A stretch of DNA of 64,000 nt from Pratylenchus scribneri (GCA_030063045.1 JAQSEB010000042.1:1674001-1738000), one strand, 5' to 3'. Positions 11,954-24,299 are shown, numbered from the stretch's first letter. Numbers and translations are program-made. Notes: generated from the letters alone by a model not told the origin.

Positions 11954-13049
11954 TCATTCTTTACTGCCATTTCCTCCATTTCCTTCTGCTGATGAATGTC
12001 CATTCTTTCCACCTTTTCGTCTCTTTTCATGTTCCATTTTTGCCATTTTCCGCCGTTCTTGCAGTCTTCGCCTCAATGCCTCCGTTTTTTCCATTCCTTT
12101 GAGTTGAAGTTGGCGAGCGGTCCGCAACAATCCAACCCGTTTAAGCCAATTAAATGCCAGTTTAATTCCAACAATTGAACATGCATAACGAAGTGGTGTT
12201 ACAATCTATTTTAAAACCTTTTAAATTTTTTTTATTTTTTTTGGGGCAAACTTTATAGAGGACGAGTGCAGCGGCCAATGAACCAGCAGCTTTTGGCATC
12301 TTCCTAACTTTTTCAACCAAACTTTCGGGCATATGCAATCGTTCCAAGAGGGCAACCACATCTAATCCACTAAAAAATTATCAAATTAGTCTTAGATTTG
12401 AATTTTTATTAACCTTTGCACTGCTAAATAGAGTCCGGCAAACCAAATTGCACAAACCAAGGTGTGAACTGGCAAAGCAATGTACCAATATCTGGAATGG
12501 AAAATGCAATTAATTATTTATGAATAAATTAATTGATAACCGTTTTAGGTAGTAATGGAGTTTTTTGATCAATCCTTTTGGGATTTCCTCCGCACTTTCT
12601 GCCTCGGTTTTTCGTTGCAATCGCAATTTTCCACCACCATCTGTCCATTTTCTTCTGTTGCTCAACCATTGCTTCCAATGATCACCACCACCGCCTGCCG
12701 AATGGTCCAGTCTCTGGCGAAGTCCAAGAAAATTGTTCAATCGAATGCGTAGACCGCGAAGATATTTACGCTGAAAATATGAGAAATTTAAGTTTTATGA
12801 AAAAATTACAATTGGTTTTGTATTGCCTCCTCCATTGGCAGCACCGTTTGTTGTGGATGAAAAGCAATTTCTGCTAATTTGACCACCCAAAGTCAGAAAC
12901 TTTTGTTGGTGATTGTTTTGAAGAACCAATAAATTTCGAATTGGTTGGGTTGCATAATAAGACCGAACAGATTTAATTGTATTGGAATAAAATGTTTGGA
13001 CATTGGAATTGCCAGCAGAGACTACTAACTTTTGTAGTATAGGTAACAT
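11954..13049 (-). CDS. FAM210-type (DUF1279) mitochondrial membrane protein
   Basis: Five exons (13049-12810, 12770-12541, 12491-12414, 12369-12252, 12205-11954) join to about 305 residues. The long N-terminus is rich in Ser, Asn and basic residues, as expected for a mitochondrial presequence. The DUF1279 domain begins YWYIALPVHTL with a first membrane span, continues with SGLDVVALLERL, and has the conserved second hydrophobic stretch ALVLYK-IVTPLRYACSI. The C-terminus is a charged coiled-coil-like tail (KTEALRRRLQERRKMAKME), as in FAM210A/B. Family members affect mitochondrial translation and protein import; the exact role here is unknown. Confidence 0.85.
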
Positions 13050-13259
13050 TTCTAAATGGCGATATTAACCGGTAAATTATCAAAAAAAAAATTTAATTTG
13101 CTGATAATAAAATCAGTCAATTTTGAATAATTTAATATTTGTAATCAACATAATTTATCAGGAAATAATTTAAATAAAATGTAAACAGGCAATCATTATC
13201 GAAATTCCAAATTAATTAACAATATTTGTAAATTATTGATTGATTTATACGTCATTCAA

Positions 13260-14216
13260 TCAATCACGTTTGGCCAATTGTTGTTTAAAATGAAGTGCAT
13301 AATAAACGGTTGCGGCAGCCAATAGAAGAAAAACGCTTTCAGATGAAACCGGTGCCTTCTTCGATACACCCGGGTGATAGTATTGGTAGACGAACAAGGC
13401 GGAAGATGGACTGGCGCCATTCTCAACAGCCTAAATAATATATTTGAATTATAAGTGGATATCAGTGGCGTAGCCAGAAATTTTATTTCGGAGGGGGCAA
13501 ATTCCAAAAAAATGCGTTTATAGGGGTGTATTTTTAAAAAATTGTAAAAAACACAAAAAATTGAAATCTTTAACAATTTTTTACGAAAATTCCATCTAGA
13601 AAAGCTTAAAAACTATTATGCGAGCGCCAGGCGCGAGCGCGAAAATTTTTTGCCTTTTATTAGAATTTTTCAAGAAAAAATCTATTTTTTTCTCTCCGAT
13701 TTCATTTCGGGGAGGGCAATTGCCCCCTTTGCCCCCCTCTGGCTACGCCACTGGTGGATATGAATATTTAAACCTTTTTATAGTCTGCAAATTTGTCTTC
13801 ATCATAAATTTGTACATCAAAAGTTTGCGAGCTTGATTCGGTATGTTCCATTTGCCATGACACTTGGTATTTTGATGTTTCATCGGAGACGGCAACTTGA
13901 TAACTTTTTCCATTGATTACAGCGTAAAATTGTCCATTCTGGAAATTATAAATTTATTTATTTTGTTCAAAAATATATTAAACCTGTTGATAATTATTTG
14001 AACATTGCAATGCAAATTCCACCACATAAGTTGTTTTATAATGGAAGAATCCATCCTGCGTTGAATAGCCACTTGCAGAATATTTCGGTGATTCACATGA
14101 TGCTCCTTAATATTAAAATTTCTTTGAAAATTTTTTAAATTAAACCAACCATATGCGGTTGATGAAACGAATGATGATAGAATGAAGAACACCAAAAAAG
14201 AGTTCAATTTTTCCAT
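13260..14216 (-). CDS. trap-4: translocon-associated protein delta (SSR4)
   Basis: Subunit of the TRAP complex that sits beside the Sec61 channel in the ER. Exons 14216-14150, 14105-13984, 13938-13774 and 13430-13260 give about 174 residues, the family length. A signal peptide ([17 protein letters not shown]) is followed by the luminal domain ASCESPKYS ... VEFALQCSN ... [18 protein letters not shown], then a C-terminal membrane span after [19 protein letters not shown]. The last intron is inflated to about 343 bp by a hAT-type MITE. Together with Sec61-beta at 6450-7008, the window holds two translocon components. Confidence 0.94.
13463..13753. mobile_element. hAT-type MITE in the last intron of TRAP-delta
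   Basis: A 291-bp non-coding element with terminal inverted repeats CAGTGGCGTAGCCAGA ... TCTGGCTACGCCACTG. It is flanked by a perfect 8-bp target-site duplication, GTGGATAT (13455-13462 and 13754-13761). The 8-bp duplication and CAGTGG-type ends point to the hAT superfamily. It has no coding capacity. Confidence 0.9.
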
Positions 14217-14657
14217 CTTTTCTGAAAAAATTTAGATTTTTATAATGATTGATTATTCATTAATCATTAATTATTATTTAATTGATCAATAACAATATGA
14301 ATAAATTACTCTATGCTCTGATTGAAGCAAATTGAGCTAATTGTAATATCAAAAAATTTATTTAATAAATGGAATAAAATAGAATCCAAAAATAATGATG
14401 AAAGTCCAAGGCGGTTCAAAATAGATGAATTAAAATAATTCAACAATATTCTTTTCAGTGAAATGTTCAACAATAAAATAAGATTTTTGAGCAATAAAGG
14501 GATGGAATTTTCAATGAGATTGACAAAGAGAATTTATATAACCGTTTCAAAATAATTTAAATGGAAATACCGAAAAGAAGATGCAAATAATTTATGATAA
14601 AAAAGGAAGAATGCAATTCATTTTTAATATGCTCATTCTTCTCCACCAATCATTCAT

Positions 14658-17600
14658 TCACAGTTCCAATTTGGCAATGAACCATTTGAAATCAGGCCAA
14701 TCCTTAACCATTCCTCGTTCAATCACAACCGTCACCGCTTGACCAGCAAATCTTTCACTCAACAATTTCCTTGAATCGATTACCTTAAAAATCATTCAAT
14801 TATCTGAGTTTATAAAAATGATAAAACAAACTTTCTCCACAAATTCGGTATTAACAATCGGAACAAATGATGAGGTTTTGGGCCTCCAAGAACGCGGAAC
14901 AAATGCTTTCAACTTGATTTGAACGGTGTTACGCACTGGAATTGTTTCAAATGCTGGTCCATCCTCGATGCGATATCTGCCAATGGTCACTCTGCCATCC
15001 GGATGTTCAATCCTAAAAAATATTGTCAATAAAAAATAAAATTGAAAATAAAAACCCACGCATCAAAACGAATCCATGAGCAGTGTTTAGTGTTGCCGGC
15101 CCTTTCCTTTGGCAGAATAAGCTCTTGTTTTGGATATGCAGGCGTGTAGCTAAAAAATAAAATTAAAAATGTATAAATTCGAAAATTAACATGAAAAATG
15201 ATCCGTTGCCATTTTGGGAGACCACAACACCGCTAATATTCTCTTTCGATGGTCTCGGAAATTCGAATCGGCCAAAGTTGGATGCGGGGCGGTCAAAATT
15301 CTGAATTGAGAAATTTTAATTCAAATTAATTTTAATGGGAATAGTAACCGATTCCTTTGGAGGTGTTGTGTTGATTGCACGCGGAATTGCCGCTTCAATT
15401 TCCAAAGATGAATTTGACAAATTTCTTTGAACGGTGGATGAATGAGCAGCTGAAAATTTTTAGTTTTAGCTTTGGAAGATTTGGGTTTTAAGGGGAAAGA
15501 TTAGGGCTAGGTTTAGGTTGGCGAAAAGGTTTATAAGAAAAATAAATTTATTGGAAATTTCGACTAGTACCAGAAGTCAGAAGAGAGACCATCCTTCATT
15601 TTGGCAAATTTAGGTCACAGTTCGAAACCGTTCAAAGGACAATAATTTTTTTCAGGCTTGATTCACTCTTATTATTCGTAAAAATAATTCTTTCTAACAA
15701 TAAATCCTTTCACTAAAATAATTTTTGTTAAAAAATAAAACCAACGTTTTGAAGCTCCTCGATGTTTACTGAAAGCGAATGTTGTTGCTCCGCCACGACC
15801 TCCGCGACCACCTCTTGCATTTTGCCCAAAACCTCCAAAAACACCTGACGACCCAATTTGTTGATGTTGCATTTTTGGAGGCTCATTCGTTTGGGTAGAA
15901 GAACTTTCATTGACATTTGAAATTGAATTGCTGTTCGAAAGGACAGCTGCAGAGGATAAAGAATAGAGTAATTAATTCAAATAATAAAACAAACGTTTTT
16001 GTGCGCGATTGTTAGCGAAATTGAATGTTGCCGTTGCCCTTCCACGGCCTCGTCCAAAACCGCCAGTTAAAGGTGTTTTCGGTCGCTCAACTTCCACAAT
16101 TTGTTGTTGTTCTATTTTTGGAGGCTCAATTGTTTGGGCAGCTGGAGATTCATCAACATTGTTTATTGGAAGATCAGCTGAAAAAAAATAAAATTTATAT
16201 TTTAAATAAAATTAAAAGCCAACGTTTTTGTGCTCGAAAACTCTTAAGTGTTGCACCGCCACGACCTCCTCTTGCACTTTGTCCAAAACCGCCAGTCAAT
16301 TCAATTTGTTCATTCTGCATTTTTGGAGGCTCATCAGTGATTTTGAGAGAAGGAGAAGATTCGCAGACAATTGAAGTTGTATTGGTGGTTGTAGTGATGT
16401 TGGCTGGAAGTACAGCTTAAAAATAAAAATATATTTAAATAAATAAAAATAAAACCAACGTTTTGGCACCCCACCACGGCTTCTCATAATTTGTCCAAAA
16501 CCACCGGTCAAAGTCGTTTTTGGTTGTTCCACAATTTGTTGTTCTATTTTTGGAGGCTCATCAATCGTTTGGGTAACAGAACATTCGCCGATATTTGAAG
16601 TCGTATTGCCAGTGCTGGCTGGAAGGCCAGCTGAATAATAAAAAATATAATTTAAATTTTAAATAAAATAAAACCAACGTTTTGGCGCTCGAAAATTGCT
16701 GCTGGATGATGCACCGCCACGACCACCTCTTGCATTTTGTCCAAAACCGCCAGTCAATTCAATTTGTTCATTCTGCATTTGTGGAGGCTCATCAGTGATT
16801 TGGACAGAAGGAGAAGATTCGCAGACAATTGAAGTTGTATTGGTGGTTGTAGTGATGTTGGCTGGAAGTACAGCTTAAAAATAAAAATATATTTAAATAA
16901 ATAAAAATAAAACCAACGTTTTGGCACCCCACCACGGCTTCTCAAATTTTGTCCAAAACCACCAGTCAAAGGCGTTTTTGGTTGTTCCACTTGCAGAATT
17001 TGTTCTATTTTCGGAGGCTCAATTGTTTGGGCAGCCGGAGAAGTTTCGCAGACATTTAAAGTTGGATTGTTCGTTGGTGCTGATGATGCTGTTGCTATTG
17101 GTTGGATGGACAGCTAAAAATATGAGAATATAATTTAAATTTGGTACTCTTGCAATTTAGGGATGGAAGGGAAAAAGGATGAAGATGATAGTAATGAAGA
17201 AGAAGAGATGAAGCTGAGGATGATCTCATCTTCATCATGCTCATCATTTTCTTCGTCTTCTTCCCCTTCTTCATCCTCTTTTTTTCCCTTCCATCCCTAA
17301 ACTGCACTAACACCTTAAATTTTATTAAAATTTACAGTTTGTTCTTCGTTTAATCCTCCTTTTTCCATAGAACATACGAGCCAATTCACATTCAATGCTT
17401 TCATAAGATTTCGCAAAACCATGTCACGACGATAATGTGCCATGCTAAATGGATTTTTATGATGAATATTCATTACAAAATTTACTATGCAATCCAGGAG
17501 TAATTCAGTTGATCCATCACAACATTTTCCTGCTTGAAGAAGGCGCCAATCCGTCCAAATTTGGTTGAATAAGCAATGAGTTTGTTGAATGTTTTGTCCG

Positions 17601-17917
17601 AAAAATAGATGATTGGTGTTTTGACCTGGAAATGAATTTGAACATTTCATTCTAAATCTTACTGTTTGTTAAACCTGAACTAAAACATCGCGCTGTTGGT
17701 TGCCAACTTCATAAAGTTTCGTTTCATATGGCTCCTGTCCTGGTGGAATTGCTTTGATGATTTGTTGTTTGGCGAAATCATAGATGAGCCATTGTCCGAG
17801 TTGGAATTCGCTTAATCCTCTGCAAGTTTGTTCACATTTTTTTTCTGGAATCCACAATTGTCCTGTGCCACGATCGCTGGTTCTGGACACAAAAATAGCC
17901 TCAACCTCACAAGTCAT
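14658..17917 (-). CDS. RG/GGFG-rich protein with a multiplied exon, unrecognised family
   Basis: The start at 17917 (MTCEVEAIFVSR) leads through three exons that splice in frame (a donor at GCATA|GTAAAT avoids an apparent stop), then six similar exons between 17116 and 15744, then unique exons to the stop at 14658. The repeat exons begin with a Pro/Thr/Ser-rich stretch containing EPPK, and end with GGFGQNARGGRGG or GGFGQNLRSRGG and PKR/QKR. RG and RGG motifs of this kind are common in RNA-binding and germ-granule proteins. The C-terminal part (IEHPDGRVTIGRYRIEDGP ...) looks beta-rich, but I cannot name it. Function is unknown; a role in RNA binding is inference. Exon borders in the repeat part are approximate. 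Confidence 0.65.
15744..17116 (-). repeat. array of six duplicated phase-1 exons with their introns
   Basis: Six exons of about 175-205 bp, separated by introns of about 45-50 bp, share the EPPK ... GGFGQ ... RGG ... KR layout. Two neighbouring exon-intron pairs are almost identical including the intron: material around 16296-16532 recurs around 16754-16990 with a period of 458 bp. All the joins are phase 1, so copies can be added or lost without breaking the frame. Confidence 0.8.
17155..17302. mobile_element. small fold-back element in an intron
   Basis: About 145 bp beginning TTTAGGGATGGAAGGGAAAA and ending with its near-perfect reverse complement (TTCCCTTCCATCCCTAAA). The arms continue as GGATGAAG/CTTCATCC. 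It sits in the intron just before the repeat-exon array. No clear target duplication is seen. Confidence 0.6.
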
Positions 17918-18708
17918 TTTTTTAGATTTAATCGCAATAAGTATTTCTAAATATCTTGTTAAAATTTTAATGCATTTGCTCTTTGGAAAAATAAATGAAA
18001 TAAATCTTTGGTATAATCGGTTTATTTTGTCGTTTCGTACGTAGTTCATAACCACCCTCCTTTTAAAAGAGATAGATGCCTATTTTCTTTTTTTTTATTT
18101 GCCTTAAAATATTGATTTATAAGGGGTAAGGGCTAAGGGGTTTGGGTTTTGGTGGCCGGTAATTATGTGTGATGTCTGATGTGATGGGTTTTCCAACTAA
18201 ATAATTTTAATCATCATCATCAAAAAAAACAAAGATCAAAATTTGTGATGATTGATTATGAATGAATGGTGTATGAAGGACAGGCCAGGCACATGGACAG
18301 GAGATAGGGGAAGAGGGAGGATAACCAAATTTATCGCAAGGAAAATCAGAAATTTCAATTTTATAATTCAAAGGCCAAATCAAAAACCTATACCTAATCA
18401 ATAATCATTCTTCTTTTACCCAAATTTCATCTCCTAATTATAATTACCCATGGAATTCAATAATCAATTATATTCGCTTAATCAAATCAAAACACAATAA
18501 AAACATTCACAAAATTTATTTATTACAAAAAATAATACAATACAATATATTTATTATTGATTTACAACAAAATGCAATGACAATTAGGGAGACAATATGA
18601 AGATGAGATGGAGGAATATTTATACAATACAATTATTGATGAGAATATGGGGGAATTATCACATGGGTTTCTGCCTTCTTTGCTGCTTCTTCATCAGTCC
18701 TTGTCGCA
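17918..18708. other. intergenic stretch, no gene seen
   Basis: Holds the upstream region of the RG-rich gene and the 3' flank of the PP1-like gene. The short string CTAATCAATAATCATT near 18395 resembles one near 3480, suggesting a dispersed repeat. No coding region is supported. Confidence 0.45.
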
Positions 18709-19914
18709 TCAGTGAAGTTGACCGTCATCCGTGGGAGCGAAGATGTGGAACGTGCATTGAAGGTCCCCGCTAACTTGCATTGTCGCTCCGGCATTGTTGT
18801 ATTGGGCAGCATAGTGAGGTGCAGAGAAGAGGGTGATGAGTCGACGATCGGCGAAGAATTCGGCCCCATCCTGGACAACCTGCAAATTAAGAAGAGAATG
18901 TAAATTGATCAGTAAAAAGCGCATAAAATTCAAACCTGATGAGCTCGGACAATCAAGTCGATATCCAATTGCTTGAGTGTGCGCATGACGAGATCCTCAC
19001 CGAACATGACGCTTGCTCCTGAAAAAAAGGGTAAAAATTGGTAAATGAAATCCGAAAAAAATAAATCATTACCTCGAGTGCTCGGCACAGTGCCCTTGAT
19101 TCCTTGTTCCGGATCCGCCCACAGCAAGTCGAGTTCTGCGCATGGCCGTTGGGCATCGTAATCTGTTGCTGGACGTTTGAGTTGACGAAGTTGCTGCAGA
19201 CTTTGAATCCGTTCAGAGATGCCACCGTGCATACCTGGAAATTTTGGGAGTTTAGTAGATGATAAATTAAGTAGTAAAATAAACACAGAGAATTCTGCCT
19301 CCGACGAGGGCAGAGAATGGCAGCCAGGAGAAGGCACGATTGAAGGCCATGAACAGGGATTGACCATCTCCTCGATAGCGTCGTTGTAGCTCGTCCAGGA
19401 ATCCGTAGTGGCGGTTGATGTTGCTGCACTCGTGATTGCCTCGCAGTAGGAAGATGTTGTTCGGGTATCGCACTTTGTAGGCCAGCAGCAACACGGCAGT
19501 CTCAATACTTTGTCGCCCTCTGTCAACGTAGTCTGAAAAAGCAGGGAAAATTATTTTTGGCCTTTAAAATGAATGATTTTTACCTCCAAGGAAGAGATAG
19601 TTCTTTGTTGGTGGGAATCCGAGTCGTGCAAAAATCCGCATCAGGTCCGCAAATTGGCCGTGGATGTCGCCGCATATGATGACAGGTGGTTGGATCTCGA
19701 CCATGGCTGATTGGCTTTGAAGAACTTCGATCACAGTATTGCACAGCGCCTTGATTTCCGAAGCATCGACCTGAAATTTGATTTTCGTTATTGATTTTAA
19801 AAGCATTTTCTTAAATTTAAAACTGACCAGTGACGTGAAACGTTGAGCATGGCATAAGAGGATTCGTTCGATGATTGTGTCCACTTCTTGCAGGTTGAGT
19901 TTTTGCTGCGCCAT
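18709..19914 (-). CDS. PP1-like serine/threonine phosphatase catalytic subunit
   Basis: Metal-dependent protein phosphatase of the PPP family. Six exons (19914-19828, 19770-19584, 19532-19287, 19234-19073, 19018-18936, 18879-18709) join to about 311 residues. Catalytic motifs are intact: [27 protein letters not shown] and the histidine of LIVRAHQ. Divergence from canonical PP1 is clear: the usual SAPNYC motif reads SAPHYA, the basic end of PP1 is absent, and the middle carries unusual stretches ([19 protein letters not shown]). The Cys of SAPNYC is the microcystin-linking residue in PP1 and is missing here. Nematodes have many divergent, often sperm-specific PP1 paralogues, which would fit. 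It is head to head with an H2A gene. Confidence 0.93.
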
Positions 19915-20277
19915 GATGTCCGCTTTGGTCCCGACGTTGATGAGTTGTTTGCAGGAAATGAGTTGATATTCGTTGATGGTTTGAAGTGCTCGGCTGGATG
20001 ACTGATGATTGGAACTAAATTGCCCTCTCTTTTATAGTCGATCGATCGATAACAAAATCGATAAGTATGGTAAGCAAGCTATACAGTAACAGTAAGACAC
20101 CAATCTTACATTGTAAATACCAATCAATAACCAATCTTTTTTTAGTATAAAAGACGAGGGAATGTGAAGGCATTTATCATTTGCTTTCCCATTTCCCAGA
20201 AAAACAACCTAAAAAAATAAAATTGTTCTTCCACCACTTCACTTCATTTCGACAACAACATCCGAAATCGCTTCATC
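19915..20277. promoter_or_regulatory. bidirectional promoter region of the PP1-like and H2A genes
   Basis: The 363-bp spacer contains a TATAAAAG box on the minus strand (20029-20036, about 115 bp before the PP1-like ATG) and another on the plus strand (20146-20153, about 125 bp before the H2A ATG). CCAAT-like motifs and a CGATCGATCGATAA stretch lie between. This suggests co-regulation of the two genes. Confidence 0.65.
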
Positions 20278-20961
20278 ATGGCTGCAGGAAAACACAAGCG
20301 CAAAGGACGTTATCCACCGGTCAGTTTTTATTTTACTTTTTAAATTTATTTCATTTATCAACATTTTCAGAAATCGCGTTCATCCAGAGTTGGACTGACA
20401 TTCCCAGTTGCGCGCATCCATCGAATGCTTCGAGAAGGACAATATGCAAAACGGATCAGTAGCGGTGCCCCGATCTTCATGGCAGCAGGTAATAATTATT
20501 CGTTTTTGTTTAACCATTAATCTAAACTAAATTTCAGTTCTTGAGTACCTCACTGCGGAAGTCCTTGAATGTGCTGGGCAAATTGCAAGAGATGAAAAGG
20601 TGGGTCCATTATAGTGCCAGTTACTTTTAACTTTTGCCATTTATTTTCAGAAGAACCGCATCAATCCAAGACACATTCTGCTGGCACTTCGAACCGATGC
20701 GGAACTGGACAAACTCTCAGCTGGTGTGACAGTCCATCAAGGAGGAGCTATGCCAAACATCCAGGTTTGTCGATTTAATTATGAAAATTTTTATATAAAA
20801 TATTCCCATATTTTAAGGAGGCTCTCTTCCCAGGCAACCATCCTCGCAAAGCGCAGCCGAAGGACCAGCAGCAGCAGGGCCAACAAAAACCGACGAAACA
20901 TTCCTCAAATAAACATGCTGGCAGCAAGAAGATGGGCAAGATGATGGTGTTGTGCGGATGA
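20278..20961 (+). CDS. histone H2A, intron-containing variant
   Basis: Nucleosome core histone. Five exons (20278-20319, 20371-20488, 20538-20599, 20651-20764, 20818-20961) give about 159 residues. The fold is complete: [55 protein letters not shown] and GAMPNIQEALFP. Differences from canonical H2A include TDAELDKL in place of an acidic-patch Glu pair and a long Gln/Lys-rich C-terminal tail ([13 protein letters not shown]) ending LCG. Four introns imply a polyadenylated, replication-independent variant, not a cluster histone. Its shared promoter region with a PP1-like gene hints at tissue-specific use. Confidence 0.93.
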
Positions 20962-21307
20962 GAAGAAGAAGAAGGAAGAAGAATCGTGCCGTGTGGATGA
21001 ATGAATATTCTTCAGATAAATGTGTAGATGCTATATCCTCCTCCCTCCATATCCCCATAAATATATTGTTGTTTCATATCATTTTTTCCTTCCATGTTTG
21101 TTATTATTGTAATTTCAATTGTTGCTACCAACTACCAATATGTAAATATATTGTTTGTTGTATATGATAAAATGTGAATAAATTTCTTTTATTGTTTTGT
21201 GATTTTGAGACATTATTGTACAATTAATGTACATTTACTTAAACATTTTTAAATTATTTAATGCAAACATTTCTTATTAATGATTTTAGCATTACAAATC
21301 AATAAGA

Positions 21308-21949
21308 ATGAATTCAGCAAACAATTCGGGCCAAACACGTCAAACTAATACTTCAACGACCAGTCAAGTCACCGAAAACAACAACAATAATAGTCCATCC
21401 GAACCTGAACTCATCCAGCCGACAGTGACCAATGAACAGAGCAATGGCATAGCGGAAGCGGATGATGGACCATTGTCAACATCGACCCGCAGAACAGTAT
21501 CAACGGAAACAGCCATCGATGGTGCAGCGAACAGAACAAACAATTCGGCCGGTGGAGAGGATGCCACATTCCACAATTTACATGCTCGCTCCCATGTAAA
21601 TTTTATTTACTTTTTAAAAAATTTTGACAAAATCTAATCTTAATCAATTCAGCATCATGGCCGCCTTACCCTTAGCCGTCCTCTACCCACTGAACTTTTC
21701 GCCCGCAGAAGCGTCCGCCCCACTCAACTTGGCTCAACACCATCTGAGGCAGAGTGCAAAGCGAATGAGCCATGCTCAATTTGCCGCAACGGATTCACAT
21801 CACCAATTAAGGTTTTTGTAAATCAATAAAAATTTGATATATTTGTTTAATTTCAGCTGAGATGCGGCCATATTTTCTGCTCGCAATGTATTCGAATATG
21901 GTTTGAACACGCAAATACTTGTCCTTATTGTCGAACGAAACGGTGGTGA
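21308..21949 (+). CDS. C3HC4 RING finger protein
   Basis: Likely E3 ubiquitin ligase. Three exons (21308-21595, 21653-21811, 21857-21949) give about 179 residues. The first half is Asn/Ser/Thr-rich and disordered. The RING is at the very C-terminus: CSICRNGF, LRCGHIFCSQC, NTCPYCRTKRW, with all eight zinc ligands in C3HC4 order. The RING resembles that of the RNFT family, but no membrane spans precede it, so orthology is unsure. Confidence 0.88.
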
Positions 21950-22287
21950 TCGATGACCAAAGAAGACAATAATAATTAGAGAATAACTATCGAAATGGAG
22001 ATTCAATATTCCCTTCTTTGTTTTGATTTGATTAAATATTCCTTGATTTATTTATTTTTATTGGCTCAATTTTGTTTGTATTTGTATTATAAAAAGATAA
22101 AATAATGCTTTATTTTCTTTTATTCTGATTGGTCATGGATCAATAATCATTAATCAATATTTTTTTAGAATTTGATTTTTTAAAAAAATTAATCAAAATC
22201 ATTATGAAAATTTACTTTTTAGACCGAAATTAATTAAAATAAAAATCAGCAAGTGAAAACAAACAAACGAGAAACAATAATAAATAA

Positions 22288-23476
22288 ATGGTTGTGAAAA
22301 ATCAAGTAAGTTTTCACGCAATATCCAGATTAAATAAGCTTAACTTTTTCAGGATGTGAACCTGCATGAAGTTTGGGCATCCAATCTTGAGGATGAATTT
22401 GCACAACTCCGCGATTTTATCGATGATTATCCCTTCGTGGCAATGGACACAGAATTTCCAGGCGTTGTAATGACCCCAATCGGCCAATTCAAAAACAAAG
22501 AAGACTTCAATTATCAACAACTCTGCTGCAATGTTAATGCGCTCAAATTGATTCAAGTTCTTCTATTTAATTTCTTATATTACGTTTTAATAACTCTTTT
22601 TAAAGGTCGGCTTCACACTTATGAATGAGGAAGGCGAATTGCCGCCGAAACGAGATATTTGGCAGTTCAATTTGCACTTCAGCTTGGCTGATGATACATT
22701 CAGCGAGGACTCTGTTCAGCTACTCAAGGTCGCCGGGTTCGATTTCGCCAGACACCAGGTTTTACCTAATGCAAAATAATGACAACAAATTTATCATAGA
22801 ACGAAGGCATCATGATGGAGGATTTCGGCGAATTGTTGACCACCTCCGGGCTGGTTTGCGACCCACGAATCACTTGGATTACATTCCATTCTTGTTTCGA
22901 TTTTGGCTATCTAATTAAGGCAATAATGCTCGGTGAATTACCAAAAGACGAGAAGGACTTTTTTGTCTAGTAATTTTAAATTAATTTTTTTAAATTTTCT
23001 AATTCATAATTTTCAGCCACAAGAAATTGTTCCCAAACAGCTATGACATCAAAATGTTGCTCCGTCAGCCGGATGCAGTCAAGGCAATGCTGAAAGGCGG
23101 GTTGCAGGAAATTGCGGACCAACTCCAAGTCCAACGCGTTGGCCAACGTCATCAAGCCGGTTCCGACTCAATGCTCACCGCAATGACATTCTTCAAATTG
23201 CGCGAAAAGATCTTCTCCGATAATTGGAAAGAGGTTTTACACATTAAATTATGTTAAATATTATTATTTATTCTCTGTCAGATGGCCGAAAAAGTGCAAG
23301 GCCAAATGTTTGGATTGTCCAATGGTCAATTGACTACCTATACGCCTCCAATAATTCCATATAGCGGCCAATCTACAGCTGCCGGAAACATTGGACAGCC
23401 GGGAAGCACTGGGAAAAATGGACAACATGAACCGCCGCCACAATCTCAAATTCAGCTGAAAGAGGTCGAAGTTTGA
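22288..23476 (+). CDS. ccf-1: CCR4-NOT deadenylase CAF1 (CNOT7/8)
   Basis: DEDD-family 3'-5' exonuclease that shortens mRNA poly(A) tails within CCR4-NOT. Six exons (22288-22305, 22353-22556, 22606-22758, 22800-22969, 23017-23233, 23282-23476) give about 318 residues. The catalytic block FVAMDTEFPGVV carries the first Asp and Glu. CNVNALKLIQVGFTL, FHSCFDFGYLIK and FPNSYDIKMLL follow, and AGSDSMLTAMTFFKL carries the later catalytic Asp. The donor TA|GTAATT was chosen for exon 4 because it keeps the conserved FF-FPN block in frame. A Pro/Gln-rich tail follows the core. Confidence 0.96.
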
Positions 23477-23682
23477 TGGAAGAGGATGATATCTGCCGGA
23501 TGAGACATTTGATAATGAAAGATGATATATTTCCAATTTCCATTTGTATTAAATAATGTAAAAAAAATCAAGATAAAATTTATTTAAAAATAAATCAATT
23601 GTTTAATTTGTTGATAGCGGAAATATCCCGACAATTTATTTTAATTTGGTTTGAAACAATTTTTCTATAAAAAGAACTATTG

Positions 23683-24150
23683 ATGCCGAAAAAACACACT
23701 TTATCGAATAAAACAAGAAAAAGACCAGGTCGAGATCTTGACCAAATCCAAGAAGACATGGGACAGCCGGAAAAAGTTTGTGATTTAATTTAAATATTGA
23801 GGAATGTAATGGACATTATTAAAGGTATTGAAACTTGAATGTCAACCAGTGGACGAGGATTTGCCAGGCGGAGGCCAGCATTATTGCATTCCATGTGATC
23901 GCCATTTTGTGGATAATCAGGCGAAACAAAAACACGAGAAGAGTAAAGGTTTGTGAAAATAAGGGATTTAATGAGAGATAAATTGAATAAAAAATAGTAA
24001 ATTTTATTTCCGAATTAAAATTACTAAACAAATTTTAATAAATTAACATTCGTTCAATTTTCAGTGCACAAACAAAGAATGCAACGACTTCGAGAACCAC
24101 AACACACACAAAAGGACGCTGAATTGGCAGCTGGATTGGGAAATGGATGA
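23683..24150 (+). CDS. ZNF593/Bud20-type zinc finger protein, 60S ribosome biogenesis
   Basis: Three exons (23683-23775, 23825-23948, 24065-24150) give exactly 100 residues. The N-terminus is basic ([17 protein letters not shown]). A single C2H2 finger of the expanded type reads [19 protein letters not shown] and continues EKSKVHKQR. This layout is diagnostic for the ZNF593/Bud20 family, pre-60S shuttling factors. The C-terminus (AELAAGLG) is also family-typical. Confidence 0.92.
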
Positions 24151-24299
24151 TTTGTTGTTGATTTAAATATGAAATTTATTTTTATTCAATTTTTTTGTTT
24201 CAAATTTTTATTGAATAAATTATAAAATCATTGAAAATTTATACAAGGTTTCACAAAGGATTAATTAGTTTGGCATAAATAAATTATTAAATTCATCAT

